The position numbers and the translations under genes are program-made. This document shows positions 9,961-21,119 of a DNA stretch of 64,000 bases, piece after piece. How positions within the stretch are numbered: position 1 is the stretch's first letter; each line of letters opens with the position of its first letter. The stretch comes from Pisaster brevispinus (Eukaryota; Echinodermata; Asteroidea; Forcipulatida; Asteriidae). Location: contig JAMKCF010000084.1 in NCBI GenBank assembly GCA_023634235.1, forward strand, positions 62,001 through 126,000, given 5' to 3'. The notes under the pieces are model-generated. The model did no database searches and had not been told where the DNA came from. It worked only from the letters and a program-made list of their open reading frames with translations.

Positions 9961-11295
9961 TTCCACTAGAATATTAAGAACGCCATCAATGTTGGAATGG
10001 TACCAATGTTGTGTGCGACGGCGTCCTTTTCAGTAGCTGGGTTCCACATGAAATGACTAAGGTGAACAAATCACATACAACAGAAAGGCTTCACATAGTA
10101 AACTTGGGAATAACAATGATCAAAATACGTAAATTGGTATTTTAATATCATCACATCATTTTAAAGCCATTCGACGAAAGCCATTCGTCTTTGACAACAT
10201 TTGACCAAATTTCACCTTACTTCCGGTAAAAATTGGAAGTTGAAGTTTCAAATTTGAAAAAGTTGTAGAGGAGGATTAACAAAAGCTACAATATTTGCAT
10301 CTACAGCAAAGCATGAGGAAAGCAAAAACTTGTACACACCAGATATAGATCACTATGCCAATTGTCATGGTTTTACCATAGTTTCCGTTTTGCCAACCAG
10401 ATTAGGTTAGTCTGACAGTAACAGAATTAAACCATTTCACCATAAAATTTGATCTGACCAAACTCTTACTTAGCCTCATTCTTGTCGCATTGATTTCAAA
10501 GGACAGTGGATAGGCTACTTCAATGTCCATTTTGTTGAGGGCATGAAGGAAATATTCAACAATTTCTCCCGAGTGGAAAATAAATTATTATACAGATGGT
10601 AAGCATTGCATCTCTATCCATTTCTTTGTGAACTTTATTTGATCTTGTTGTTGGTAGAAAGGTCTCCCACTGTACTAGTTTTGCCCCCCCCCCCTCACCC
10701 TACCACCTGCCTCCACCCTCATGTTGTAATCATTTTTCATAAGTTTGGTCTCAACACTTTAACTCGCCTGCTCTAGTCATCGTCAGGAGACTGATGAATC
10801 TACTCCATGGCAGTAGACAAGAGTTGTAAGCAGGGCAGGCTTTTTAAAAAATCTTTTCGTATCTCACTCAGGGATTGTTTAGATAGTTATGAGGATCCCC
10901 CTGCTCCTCTCCTCAAACAACACATCTATTCTGCAGCAGTTCGACAATTTTTAGGATGAGTTTTTACCGGAAATATATCGTCAAGGTCGTAACTCACATT
11001 TTCAGTGAAATTAAGTTAGAATGTACAAAAGGTGCTTTATTTTTGTCTGAATAAAATGTAAAAGTTTCAACTTTGTCCAAAAAGTAATTAAAAAGATACA
11101 GGTCATTAACAACAAAGGACACCATAATTCGTTAATGTGTTCCCAGCAACAAAGTCTCAGACATACCTTGTTGCACTAAGAAATATGGCTTTTTTCCCCC
11201 ATTGGGGTGGGGGCGGAGGTGGGGTTGTTGGAGTTGGCGGGGGAGACAAAACATAGTTCCAAGGTAATTCCCACCTAGAAAGACCTGTGTTTACA
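9961..11295. other. No gene recognised
   Basis: Contains another weak TTCCGGT...AAGTTGAAG motif near 10212-10237 and low-complexity C-rich sequence at about 10683-10720. No supported ORF. Confidence 0.45.
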
Positions 11296-11470
11296 ACTGC
11301 ACTTTGGCAGGCTTGGGTATAACAAAAGAAAAGAAGGATGAAAAATCAATCGTCATTAAATCTTTAAAATCAAATTGCATATAAAAACATTTTTTGTACA
11401 TGTAAGCATGCCCCTTTTATTAAAATTTTCTGGAAAATAGTATTAGAAATATTGAAGACATCACATCTCA
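11296..11470 (+). repeat. Isolated unit of the 21-24.6 kb array
   Basis: The phrases GGCAGGCTTGGGTATAACAA, GATGAAAAATCAAT and AAGCATGCCC follow the same order and spacing as in the array at 21.1-24.6 kb. This shows that the unit is dispersed as well as tandem. Confidence 0.65.
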
Positions 11471-11502
11471 TGGATGTTGTTTCTGTTGTATCTACTTGTT
11501 AA

Positions 11503-11883
11503 AGGCAAACTATACCTTTGGTTTTTGGAATCGTTTGATTGTTTTAATCCTATGTAAATGTGGGTATATACAGTAAAACTAACCGGTGAAAATTTCACTT
11601 CAAAAGGTGGTCGTGTTTTTTTAGATATCACAGAAAAACCAGAGGAAATATTTCCATGCAGGAAGAATATTCCCTATAGGAATACAGGATCTGAGAAACG
11701 TTACGGCCGTAACACTTCTCAGATTCACATTTTGGGGGTTAAAAAGTGATATATTTTTCCATAACCACAGTACTTCGAAGTGAAAAGTTTCTCAAAATGC
11801 ATTATACTATACAAAGCCGCTGTACCAAGTAAGTTGTTATTGCCAATAATTTTCAGAGTATTAACCAACTGTATACCTTCCCT
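11503..11883. mobile_element. TTAA MITE, 381 bp
   Basis: Flanked by TTAA at 11499-11502 and 11884-11887. Imperfect inverted ends of about 25 bp share AGG..AA..TATAC..TTGGTT. The internal sequence matches the copies at 51625-52007 and 52157-52529. No ORF is expected or seen. TTAA target use fits a piggyBac-type transposase acting in trans. Confidence 0.85.
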
Positions 11884-12169
11884 TTAAGCCATTGTCCTTT
11901 TCCTAGAGCACCTGACTTTGCCATGGGGTGTCAGAAATTATGATGCCATAAAAGCACAGTTCCTTAAAATTAAGTTACATATATGTTTTATATAAATGTA
12001 ACCTACTTAGTTCAATGTAAGTGTTTCATAGTTATGTTTTTAATGTAACAAAAACTGGGTATCAGAGGCTGACAAGGAATTTATACTCCTTTGACTCTTT
12101 CCAGATTCATTCGTTCATGTTCTTTATGCTGAAATATTCCTACCAATTACCTGTGATGATATTTCAAAT

Positions 12170-12510
12170 ATGCCACAAACTTCCTTAATCCAATAAGATA
12201 CCACCACTTGATGCTTCTTGAACACTAGAGAATTTGAATGAATGTACTCTTCCAAAACCCAATGATGTACAATTCCTTTATAACTTGCTTCTTGAAAACT
12301 AGAGTATTGGAATAATAATGTTAATGTTTCCAATAACCAATGGTGTACCATCCTTTTATGATATGTTTCATGTAAACTAGGGGATTTGAATGAATGTACT
12401 CTTCCAAAAACCAATGATGTACCATTCGTTTATGATATGTTTCTTGAAATCTAGAGGATTGGAATGAATGTACTCTTCCAATAACCAAAGATGTACCATC
12501 CCTTAATGAG
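12170..12510. repeat. 73-76 bp minisatellite
   Basis: About four and a half copies. The phrase AATGTACTCTTCCAA or a variant begins at 12241, 12317, 12393 and 12466, giving spacings of 76, 76 and 73 bp. A 96-codon minus-strand ORF across it repeats the motif VHHWLLE and is a by-product. Confidence 0.85.
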
Positions 12511-15163
12511 ATTTTTTAGAAAACTGGGCAACAAAAAACTTGTTTACTGAGGTCTAGTAATATAGCATGTATGTATTTTATATTAGAAAGACGTCTTTAT
12601 AATATCAACAAACAATTAAATGATGATTTGGATTATTGAGGGGTATTTTAAAGATATTTAAAAAGTGTTGTATACAAATTTAAAGTAAGAATTGTTTATG
12701 TCGCTCTTATTCAAAGAAGGGCCCTTACTGACCCTGAGTGGTTTCCAACTTGAGCTTTGGCTGGTTCCAAATCTTAAAGAAGTTGCATCTAGTGTTTTTA
12801 AACATCTATGAAGGATTGTAGTCATGGCTGTGGTTTTTGGAAAGTTTCTTGATTGGACAATACGTTAAGTAATAAGTTTCATGTAAGACAACTAAGGACA
12901 GAACACTGGTGATAATGAAAGTGTTGGTTTAATGCTGCTCATTTCAACTCAGTTCATCTACATTTATAAGGTTTCTCTACTAGCACGCTAGCAATCTCTT
13001 TGAAGAAAAATTTAAATCTATAAACAGTTTATTATTATGTAATCATGTTATTTATCTTCACTTCAGACCAGAATAACCAAAACAAGGCAAACAAGACTTT
13101 ATGAAATCAGCGTTAGAACTGCCATTGTCACTGTGGGCATTGGGGACCCGACTGTTGCAGCAAAGTCAATTAGGTCAAGATGTCTGTATAAACATTCTCA
13201 GGTTGGTCTTAATTTAAACTAAAAGAGTTCAGTCATTGAACAGTTTTGTTAAAAGTTCTCGGTTCTGTACCTTTAGACTTTATGGAAGTAGCATAAAAAT
13301 AATGCATTGCTGTACCAAGATGATCGAAATATCAATAAATAAGAATTGCACAAAGTTGATTTTTCTTCACGTAGTTTCTCTTGAGCAGATGGCCAAACTT
13401 TGCCCGCCACTTGTGTTTCGTTTTTATTCATTGTAGTTCTCGATTGTTTATCTTTTCTTTTTATTGTTTTAACAAATATTTGTTTTAATGTAATTGTTCA
13501 ACTTTTTCGGGCTTAATAGTTTGCGGTTTTTTTTCTTTTCTTTGTTTCGTTTAGTTTAAGAGATTTGTGGTTTATTCTTTTCTTTTTTTAACCGGTTCTA
13601 ATTGAGATTTTACGTTTCATTTACGGTTCTGTTGGGTTAATTTGAGAGGGGAAGTGATGCCGTCTGATTTTAAAACCAAAAATAAAAATGAAATTTTGTT
13701 GAGCACAGAGGAAACAAAAAAGTTTTAGTTGAAATTTCAAGACAAGATTGATATTGTTGATGCAACTTGGCTACGAGATTTAACTGTAGGCCTTACGTTA
13801 TCGATGACTTGAATCCACAAATATTTTTCTGTTGTATTAATCAAACAAAGACCATATTTAGTTTTTTAAAGTCAACATCTGCAACCATCACATACCATTA
13901 TAATTCAATCTGTCATTGTTACTTTGTTTACTGGGACCAGATAACGTCGCCAACAGCCTAGCGGTTGAAAAGTAAACAAAAAAGTGTGTTATATATTTTA
14001 TGGTTTACCTTGTATATTAATATTCCATTTAATGAAACTCAGAAAGCATCTCTTATGGAAATGGAATTTTATAACAGAAATAAACGTGCTCAAAGTAAAC
14101 ATACGTTAAGGCCCAGGCCCCCCATGTGTGGCATATTTAGAGTATTCCCCGTCACACATGCATATGGAACTAAGCTCGGCGTTCCAGTGGCCATTGCAAA
14201 CACAACATGCCTGCATCCTGTCTGTTAATTTTCGTACAGAATGCCTGGTTTTCCGAGCTGACGAAGTGTTTAACCGTTAGGAGGACAGTACGAATATAAC
14301 TTGCTTCAAACCAGATGTTTATATCTCAGTGTGAGGCAAGGAAGGTCCATGGAAGAGAGCAATTGGAGTGTATCAGGTACGTGAATAAAATCAATTTTTA
14401 AACATGTGCGCGCGCCCAATTAGTATCAACATTAAATGGCGCCCTCTGTATTTATTGATTTCATATACATAGGTCCTTTTCGAAATCATGGCTTGGTTCC
14501 AACTTGAGCTTCGACCACCTGTTTGAAAACCCGTACCGAATGTGCGAGTTTGAAAACTTACCGAGGAATGCGAGGTTTTGAAAATGCCCCTAGAGTGTGT
14601 AACTCTAAGGTGTAGGTGCAAACATTGGAAGTGCTAAGAAAAAAACACGTCCGTAACATCATATATGCTGATTTTGCTTGAAGTAAAGACAGTTTTGTCT
14701 TTGGGACAGTTTCGTTGCTTAAGAACAGGAGGTAACTTTGGTTTAGTGGTGGTGAGTGACGTAACTAAACATTTCCTTTTGGGAAGGGGGGGGGCAAGCA
14801 TGGGCAAAAGACGTGGTTTACGGGTTGTTGATGTATTGAACCAATCATTTAGGGCATTTTTTAAAAATCTCATTTGGGGATCAGGTGGGGCAAGGTTTCT
14901 GGAACCGCCTTCCCATCACCGGTAGTGGTTAACATTTTTCACAAGTTTGAAACTTACCACATAAATCAAGAATTAATTACGAAACCGTGTTTATGTTTGG
15001 TTTGAAAATGTCTTCTTCTTTTTAAGAGCTGTCTATTTTTGGGGAATTTTTTTTCTTCCTTTTTTCCCTCTTTTTTAATTATTAATTTGTTCCTTTAAAA
15101 AAAAATCGTAAATAAAATCTGTAATTTAAAACGTAAATAATGCCTTATTCCCCAATGATGTGG
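12511..15163. other. No gene recognised
   Basis: Several ORFs of 60-90 codons on both strands, none with a recognisable domain or a convincing splice frame. Includes poly-pyrimidine tracts (13520-13590, 15010-15080). Confidence 0.45.
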
Positions 15164-15242
15164 CCCGGTCGGCAATTGAACTCAGACCCGGCGTCTGAAG
15201 TGTGACACTCCCTGCGCCTTAACTCATTGAGCTAATCCGTTA
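15164..15242 (-). mobile_element. tRNA-like relic
   Basis: On the minus strand TAGCTCAATGAGTTAAGGC is a good A-box, and the B-box region reads GAGTTCAATTGCC. Spacing fits a tRNA, but stem pairing is weak, so a SINE head or decayed tRNA is more likely than a functional tRNA. Confidence 0.5.
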
Positions 15243-15550
15243 GTAAACGTGAACAGTATTGTCAATTAGTTCCAGATGAAGTTGAACTTAGAATCAACAT
15301 AAGCAAGGGCACATCGGTGTATAGTTCTTGCCGATACTTTCTTATTGTGCTCAATTTTCTGTTAGTATTAACACCAATAATATAAATCCTCTTTCTAAAT
15401 AGATCTGTAGCCGCAGAGTTTACTTGCCTATCTCCAACCCATGGTCTGTTGTTCACATCCCAGTGATCAAACGACCTTCCCACAATGCACGTGGATCTTC
15501 GGCTTATAACAATTTAAATCGGCCTCGATAAGCACCAACGCAGTAGCTCG

Positions 15551-15622
15551 GTTCGATAATGCGCCGGTACTATCTCAGAATTCTTAACCGGGTGGCCACC
15601 GGTTCTGGGTTCGATCACCGGC
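15551..15622 (+). mobile_element. tRNA-like SINE fragment
   Basis: GGGTTCGATCACC (about 15607-15619) is a B-box-like sequence, and GTAGCTCGGTTCGATAATGC (about 15542-15561) resembles an A-box. The downstream GC-rich body to about 15880 may be the rest of the element. Confidence 0.4.
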
Positions 15623-16284
15623 TCCCCCCAATAGTACGAAACAAGGCAATTTTACTGGGACTGGCACCAGTATGGTTTGGGAGCCGCCTTGTTTACCCTG
15701 AGGGGGGAGGGCCCGCGGCGCCAGGGGTCGAGGTAGGGGAGGATATGCGGTGAGTCGGTTGTCATACCAGAAGGGTCCTATATGGAAGCCGGTAAGGGGC
15801 CTCTATTCGTGGTTTACGCGTTTCGACCGTAAACTCCGGTAGGGGAATAACCCCAAATCGCGGCTCCTGAATGCCTGACTATCACCGAGTAACTTTTAGT
15901 TTGTTATTTATTTATTTTTGTTTTAATTTTTTTTTTACCAAGTTGTATCTTATAAACAACATTTTACATCGGCGATTAAGAGAGACACACTCGCAAACAC
16001 TATAATTAAATGTCAGAGAAGTGATAACAATATTAATAATTTTAACTCTCTCATCGTGGCAAATATTTTGAATAAACTGTTGGCTGTATCCATTGGGAAA
16101 TACAAACTAAGACGCTCACTACGTCAACCAATATATCCATCAGATATTTTTGTAACAAACCCAAAGGTATTACATTTGGGAACTTAAAAAAAAAGTTATT
16201 TAGTTGTAATCCCGTCACCAACTCAATGCTGAGAGGAAACAGTCTACTCATGAGAGAGGCTTACAAGTAGTCCGGGCAGAGAAG

Positions 16285-16368
16285 CCCCCGCCCCCACCCC
16301 CCTCCCACCCCACACACATACACACACACACTCTCTCTCTCTTTCTATATATATGTATATATATACGT
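16285..16368. repeat. Low-complexity C-rich, CA, CT and TA tract
   Basis: Consecutive simple repeats: C-rich, then (CA)n, (CT)n and (TA)n. Confidence 0.9.
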
Positions 16369-16415
16369 CTCTTCAACAATGTGATATAAGGCTCCATCTC
16401 ACTATTACCTATGCC

Positions 16416-16610
16416 AATGATCAAGACCTTTACAAGACAACAGTGAACAAACATAGTTGACGAAGAATCAAACCTACAAATAAAAATAATTACATGGGGA
16501 AAATACAAACGCCCATTCGTTTGTGTGCACGCATTTTTTATCGGGCTGTTCACGCTGCTCCAAACAATACCTTTTAAACTTAATCTACTCATCTTCTTAT
16601 GATTATTTTT
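16416..16610 (+). pseudogene. Frameshifted paralogue of the 18275-18459 ORF
   Basis: About 90% similar to 18275-18459, starting at the same CAATGATCAAGACC. A one-base difference around 16452 (AAACATAG against AAACTAG) shifts the frame, and further small differences follow. If the downstream ORF is real, this copy is broken. Confidence 0.35.
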
Positions 16611-18097
16611 AGCATTTGCATTAGAGCATGGAGAAACTAGCATCCTAGACTGAAGCCGGCAAAATCCTAAACATGGCCTTGACAACAATACACCATTTTA
16701 GACCTGAATCTTTCGACGTCCGTACTAGATACCGTATTAAAATTGTGACCGTTAACATGACATAGCGCCCTCCTTCTGCTCTGTCTCTTTCACTTTTTCC
16801 AATGTAATTTTCAGTTGTAGCGCATACATGGAGTTGATGGGGGTCCAGCTACGACCAATATGATGTTTTATTGAAATCATACATTTTTTAATGATTTACA
16901 GATTCTCCCTTGTATAAATGCCAGCCAAAAACAAGCTTCAAGCTCATTATTTTCAGTAAGTTTACCTTTGGACAAATGAAATGGACGCTGAAAGATAAAC
17001 TCTTGAGCTGTGCACACGGTACATTTAGTTGCAGCGACGGGCCTAGCACAAACAAACCATCGACTTAATACGCCTTTAATAAATACAAAATTGTTCACGG
17101 ACACTAATGTGTGTGTACATTGTTGAGAACTATAATTTGTTAAGGTCGTCATACACGCTGCCTTAACCCCATTTTTAACTAAAATTATTATATTTATTTA
17201 TTTTTTTTTCTTCAACAAACCTTTACTCGTCCAGGAACGGTTATTTAATGAAACCCGTTCGAGGAATCCGTATTGAAAGCCTACCGTTAACTTGGCATAG
17301 CGCCCTCGTTCTGCTCTTTTTCCATCACGTTTGCCATTGTTCCAGTTGATGGAGTCCCTTGAGGTCCAATGTGATTTGGACTTTTTGAACGTTTTCCCAA
17401 TTGATGCATGATGCATGTAGTTGCAGTGTTAAAGTTGAATAGTCATCTGTTAATCTCATTCCAGGGGAGATCCCTAGCTTGGTCTTGTTTCCCCTCTCAG
17501 CCTCGCTTTGGAGGTTTGCACTTGTGAGTGTGAAAGATTTGTGTTTTTCAGTAATGGCAGTAAATGAAGAAGTGTGTCATTTTGTATACAATGTGAAATG
17601 GAATAATGTGCACCTACTGTATGCGTTTATGTTTTGCCTTATGCCTCTGAAACACCTCCAAATAAATCATAGTAAACCCTTTTACTCATTTAATATCAAA
17701 CCAATACTGGACAACCCCCTTAAATTTGTATTTGTGTTACCAAGAAGAAAATTCATGTGTTACCATTGCAATGTGTTTTGTAGTGTTATGTTCCTCGAAA
17801 CACTTTTATTGATTTAGTCATACATACCTGTTGCTGTTCACAATAAAACATAATCGTAAAACGAAATCAGTTTTTACAGAAAATACAAATTAAGTCAAAT
17901 TCCGAGTTATTTTTTGCAAGTTTACCATTAGTACTAGTGCAAAAAACAATCCAATTGGATAGTTCAAAACTCGAACCACCAATGGTTTTTTTTCACTACC
18001 CTAAAACCCAATGTTGCCAAACCGAGGCTTTACGGGAATTTAGTCTGGCCCTAGAATTCCATCTGAAAAAATGTATGTCACCCTATTGTTATTGCAG

Positions 18098-18162
18098 ATT
18101 AAAACTAAGGCTCATTGAAAGAATGACGTGTTGGCTGATGTTTGTACTCAAGGAATGTAATG
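18098..18162 (+). other. Candidate 65-nt coding exon (copy 1)
   Basis: Bounded by a TTGTTATTGCAG acceptor and a GTAAGT donor. One frame is open through the exon with one spare base on each side (phase 1 to phase 1 after 21 codons); it reads LKLRLIERM then TCWLMFVLKECN. The copy at 20889-20953 differs at a single, synonymous position (CTC/CTT Leu), while the flanking intron-like sequence differs at well over 10% of positions with indels. This contrast suggests selection on the exon. Family unknown; no upstream or downstream partner exon has been established. Confidence 0.5.
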
Positions 18163-18274
18163 GTAAGTTAATCAAGACTTATGTTTTCTTGTACGATCCC
18201 TAAAAGCTCGAAACAAATAAATATTTTGTCAATTGAAGGTTTCGAAAAAAACTGTTTGACCCACCTATTTTTCA

Positions 18275-18459
18275 ATGATCAAGACCTTTACAAGACGACA
18301 GTGAACAAACTAGTAAACGAAGAATCATACCTAGAAATAAAAACAATTACATGGGGAAAATACAAACACGCAATCGTTTGCGGGCACGCATTTTTTATCG
18401 GGCTGTTCACGCTGCTCCAAACAATATTATTTCAACTTAACCTACTCATCTTCTTATGA
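18275..18459 (+). CDS. Hypothetical ORF segment with C-terminal hydrophobic helix
   Basis: An open frame ending at a stop near 18459. It contains NDQDLYKTTVNKLVNEESYL, then a TITWGK motif, and ends with a strongly hydrophobic segment (AFFIGLFTLLQ...LLIFL) that could span a membrane. WG followed by K/R before a hydrophobic helix is loosely reminiscent of the BH1 region of Bcl-2 family proteins, but this is a weak resemblance over few residues. The paralogue at 16416-16610 carries a frameshift. The homology begins abruptly at CAATGATCAAG, which might mark an exon edge, although no strong acceptor is seen. It could be a fragment of an unrecognised gene or chance. Confidence 0.3.
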
Positions 18460-20888
18460 TAATTTTAGCCATTGCATTAGAGCATGGAGAAACTAGCATC
18501 CTAGACTGAAGCCGGCAAAATCCTAAACGTGGCCTTGACAACAATACACCATTTTAGACCTGAATCTTTCGACGTCCTTACTCGATACCGTATTAAAATT
18601 CATGACATAGCGCCCTCCTTCTGCTCTGGCTCTTTCACTTTTTTCCAATGTAATTTTCAGTTGTAGCACGTACATGGATTTGATGGGGTTCAGCAAGGAC
18701 CAATGTGATGTTGTATTGAAATCATACATTTTTGAATGATTTACGGATTCAACCGTGTATTAATGACAGCCGAAACAATCTTTAAGCTCATTATTTTCAG
18801 TATGTTTACAAATTACATATATGATATAAGGTAAACTCCTGAGCTGTGCACACGGTAGGCCTACATAAAGCTGCAGCGACAGGCCGAGCACAAAACAAAC
18901 CATTGACTTGGCACGCAATACACACATTAATAAAGATAAAATTGTACACGGACACGAATGTGTGTGTACAATGTTAGAGAACTATTGTTAAGGTCATCGT
19001 ACACGCTGCCCCACCCCATTTTAAGGTAAAGTTCATGAATTTATTTTAATCATTTTTTCAACAAACCTTTACTCATCCAGGAACGGTTATTTTATGAAGC
19101 CCGTTGGAGGAATCCGTATTGAAAGCATGACCGTTAAATTGGCATAGCGCCCTCGTTCTGCTCTATTTTTCTCACGTTTGCTATTGTTCTTTCCATTGTG
19201 CTGCGTACATGAAAATGACGGTATTTCGCAAGGACCAATGTCATTTTAATTGTAAAGTCTTTCAGAACTTGTGATGCATTGTCCGTACCGTTTAACAATT
19301 ACCGGTTTGAAGTTCACAATACTAACATTAATTGTGCTTACCTCGGAAGTCCGCGCTCATGATCCATGAATGAAGTATTTTACGGGGGATACAGGCTCAA
19401 AACTTTGCGGTAAGCGGAACCATGAAATTGAATCCTGCATTTTTTGACACCGCGATACTTGCTCATGATTGAATTCAAACTCTGGCTTAAAAATAAAACA
19501 CATTTTGGTTTGTTTTTATGTCAAAAGTCCGGATTTCTAGTGGGAGACCAGAGCAACCTTTGAAAGTCCTGAAGTTCCCTCCAGACTTACCGACATTCCA
19601 GGCCTTACTCATTCTAGTCAGGAAAGTCATAGCTGAACGAAAAATATATATAGTAGAATAATAATAGCAATAAACATCAACACCCGTCGTTAGGATAACC
19701 GTATGGCAATGTTAGATCTTGGGGGTCGGAACCAATATCAAATGTGAAGCTAAGTCCAGCCGAAGAACTAACGTAAACAAGCAACTGAAACTGATTCTGA
19801 CTTTGACCAATATTTAAAATAACAATTAACGAATGATGTTACTTTATATTAAACATGTCAAGTCTTTCAGGCAGAGAATTGCCAACATACAATTTACCCG
19901 TTTTCATTTTTTCTGTACTCAGTGCATTCAATGATAATGAAGGGTCGAGTCGGTTGGGTGAACTCGACCCGTTCCGTGACTTTCTTCCAGTGTCCGAAAT
20001 TCTGATTCACTCGCAGAAAATCAAATAAATATTTGGATATCTCTTCTAAATATTCGTACTTTTTTGCCACCGTTAAACTAGCATAGCGCCCTCTACGTAG
20101 GCTTAGTTTTCCCCGACATTTGCTATTGTTCTTTTCAGTTGATGGAGTCCCTTGAGGTCCAATGTGATTTGGACTTTTTGAACGTGTTCCCAATTGATGC
20201 ATGATGCATGTAGTTACAGTGTTAACATTGAATAGTCATTTGTTAATCTAATTCCAGGGGAGATCCCTAGCTTGGTCTTGTTTCCCCTCTCAGCCTCGCT
20301 TTGGAGGTTTGCACTTGTGAGTGCGAAAGATTTATGTTTTTCAGTAATGGCAGTAAATGAAGAAGTGTGTCATTTTGTAAACAATGTGAAATGGAATAAT
20401 GTGCACCTACTGTATGCATCTGTGTTACAAAGTTAATGTTTATGTCTTTAAAACACCTCCAAATAAATCATAAACCCTTGTACTCATTCAATAGCAAACC
20501 AATACTGGGCAACCCCTAAAATTTGTGTTACCAAGAAGTAAAATCGTGTGTGACCATTGTAATGTGTTTTGTATAGTGTTATGTTCCTCGGGAAAACTTT
20601 TATTGATTTAGTCATACATACCTCTTTCTATTTACACAAACAAATCGTAAAATTAAATCAGTTATTACAGAAAATACAAAAACAAAGTCAAATTTCAAGT
20701 TAATTTTGGCAAGTTAGGTAGGCCTTTTAGTGCAAAAACATTCAAATTGGACAGTTCAAAACTCGAACCATCAATGGTTTTTTTTCACTACCTTAAAACC
20801 CAATGTTACCAAACCGAGGCTGTACGGGAATTTAGTCTGGCCTCTGAAATTATACCTGAACAAAATGTTTGTACTGTTGTTATTGCAG

Positions 20889-20953
20889 ATTAAAACTAAG
20901 GCTCATTGAAAGAATGACGTGTTGGCTGATGTTTGTACTTAAGGAATGTAATG
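20889..20953 (+). other. Candidate 65-nt coding exon (copy 2)
   Basis: Same length, same splice signals (TTATTGCAG / GTAAGT) and same predicted residues as 18098-18162. The only difference noted is a silent C-to-T change in a leucine codon. Confidence 0.5.
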
Positions 20954-21119
20954 GTAAGTTAAACAAGATTAATGTTTTATTGTACGATTCCTCAAAGCTC
21001 GAAATAGATAAATATTTTGTCAATTGAAGGGTTTCTGGAAAAAAACCTGCCTGACCCGCTTTTTTTTCTCTGTGATAATCACCTTTTTGTTAGCGCTTAA
21101 GTCTGTGACTTCGGGACCA

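Larger units (their letters stand above)
16390..18260 (+). repeat. Duplicated block, copy 1
   Basis: Matches the region 18270-21060 in the same order. Long runs are nearly identical, for example around GGGGAGATCCCTAGCTTGGT at 17464 and 20261. A promoter-like or MITE-like module beginning CATAGCGCCCTC occurs several times across both blocks (about 16763, 17297, 18605, 19143 and 20091), always in the same orientation. Confidence 0.85.
18270..21060 (+). repeat. Duplicated block, copy 2
   Basis: Repeats the content of 16390-18260, with additional sequence between about 19260 and 20060. An extra partial module with the CATAGCGCCCTC core lies at about 20091. Confidence 0.8.

Noticed and set aside
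13965..14228. 87-codon plus-strand ORF
   Set aside because: No domain, no splice context and no paralogue; consistent with chance in AT-rich sequence.
17447..17560. Possible snRNA gene (GGGGAGATCCC and two small hairpins, superficially U1-like)
   Set aside because: Identity with 20240-20355 extends well beyond any RNA-sized unit, and the 5' splice-site-pairing sequence and a clear Sm site are absent.
17479..17817. 112-codon ORF in the duplicated block
   Set aside because: The corresponding frame in the second copy (about 20276 onward) is interrupted by indels and stops, and no domain is recognised.
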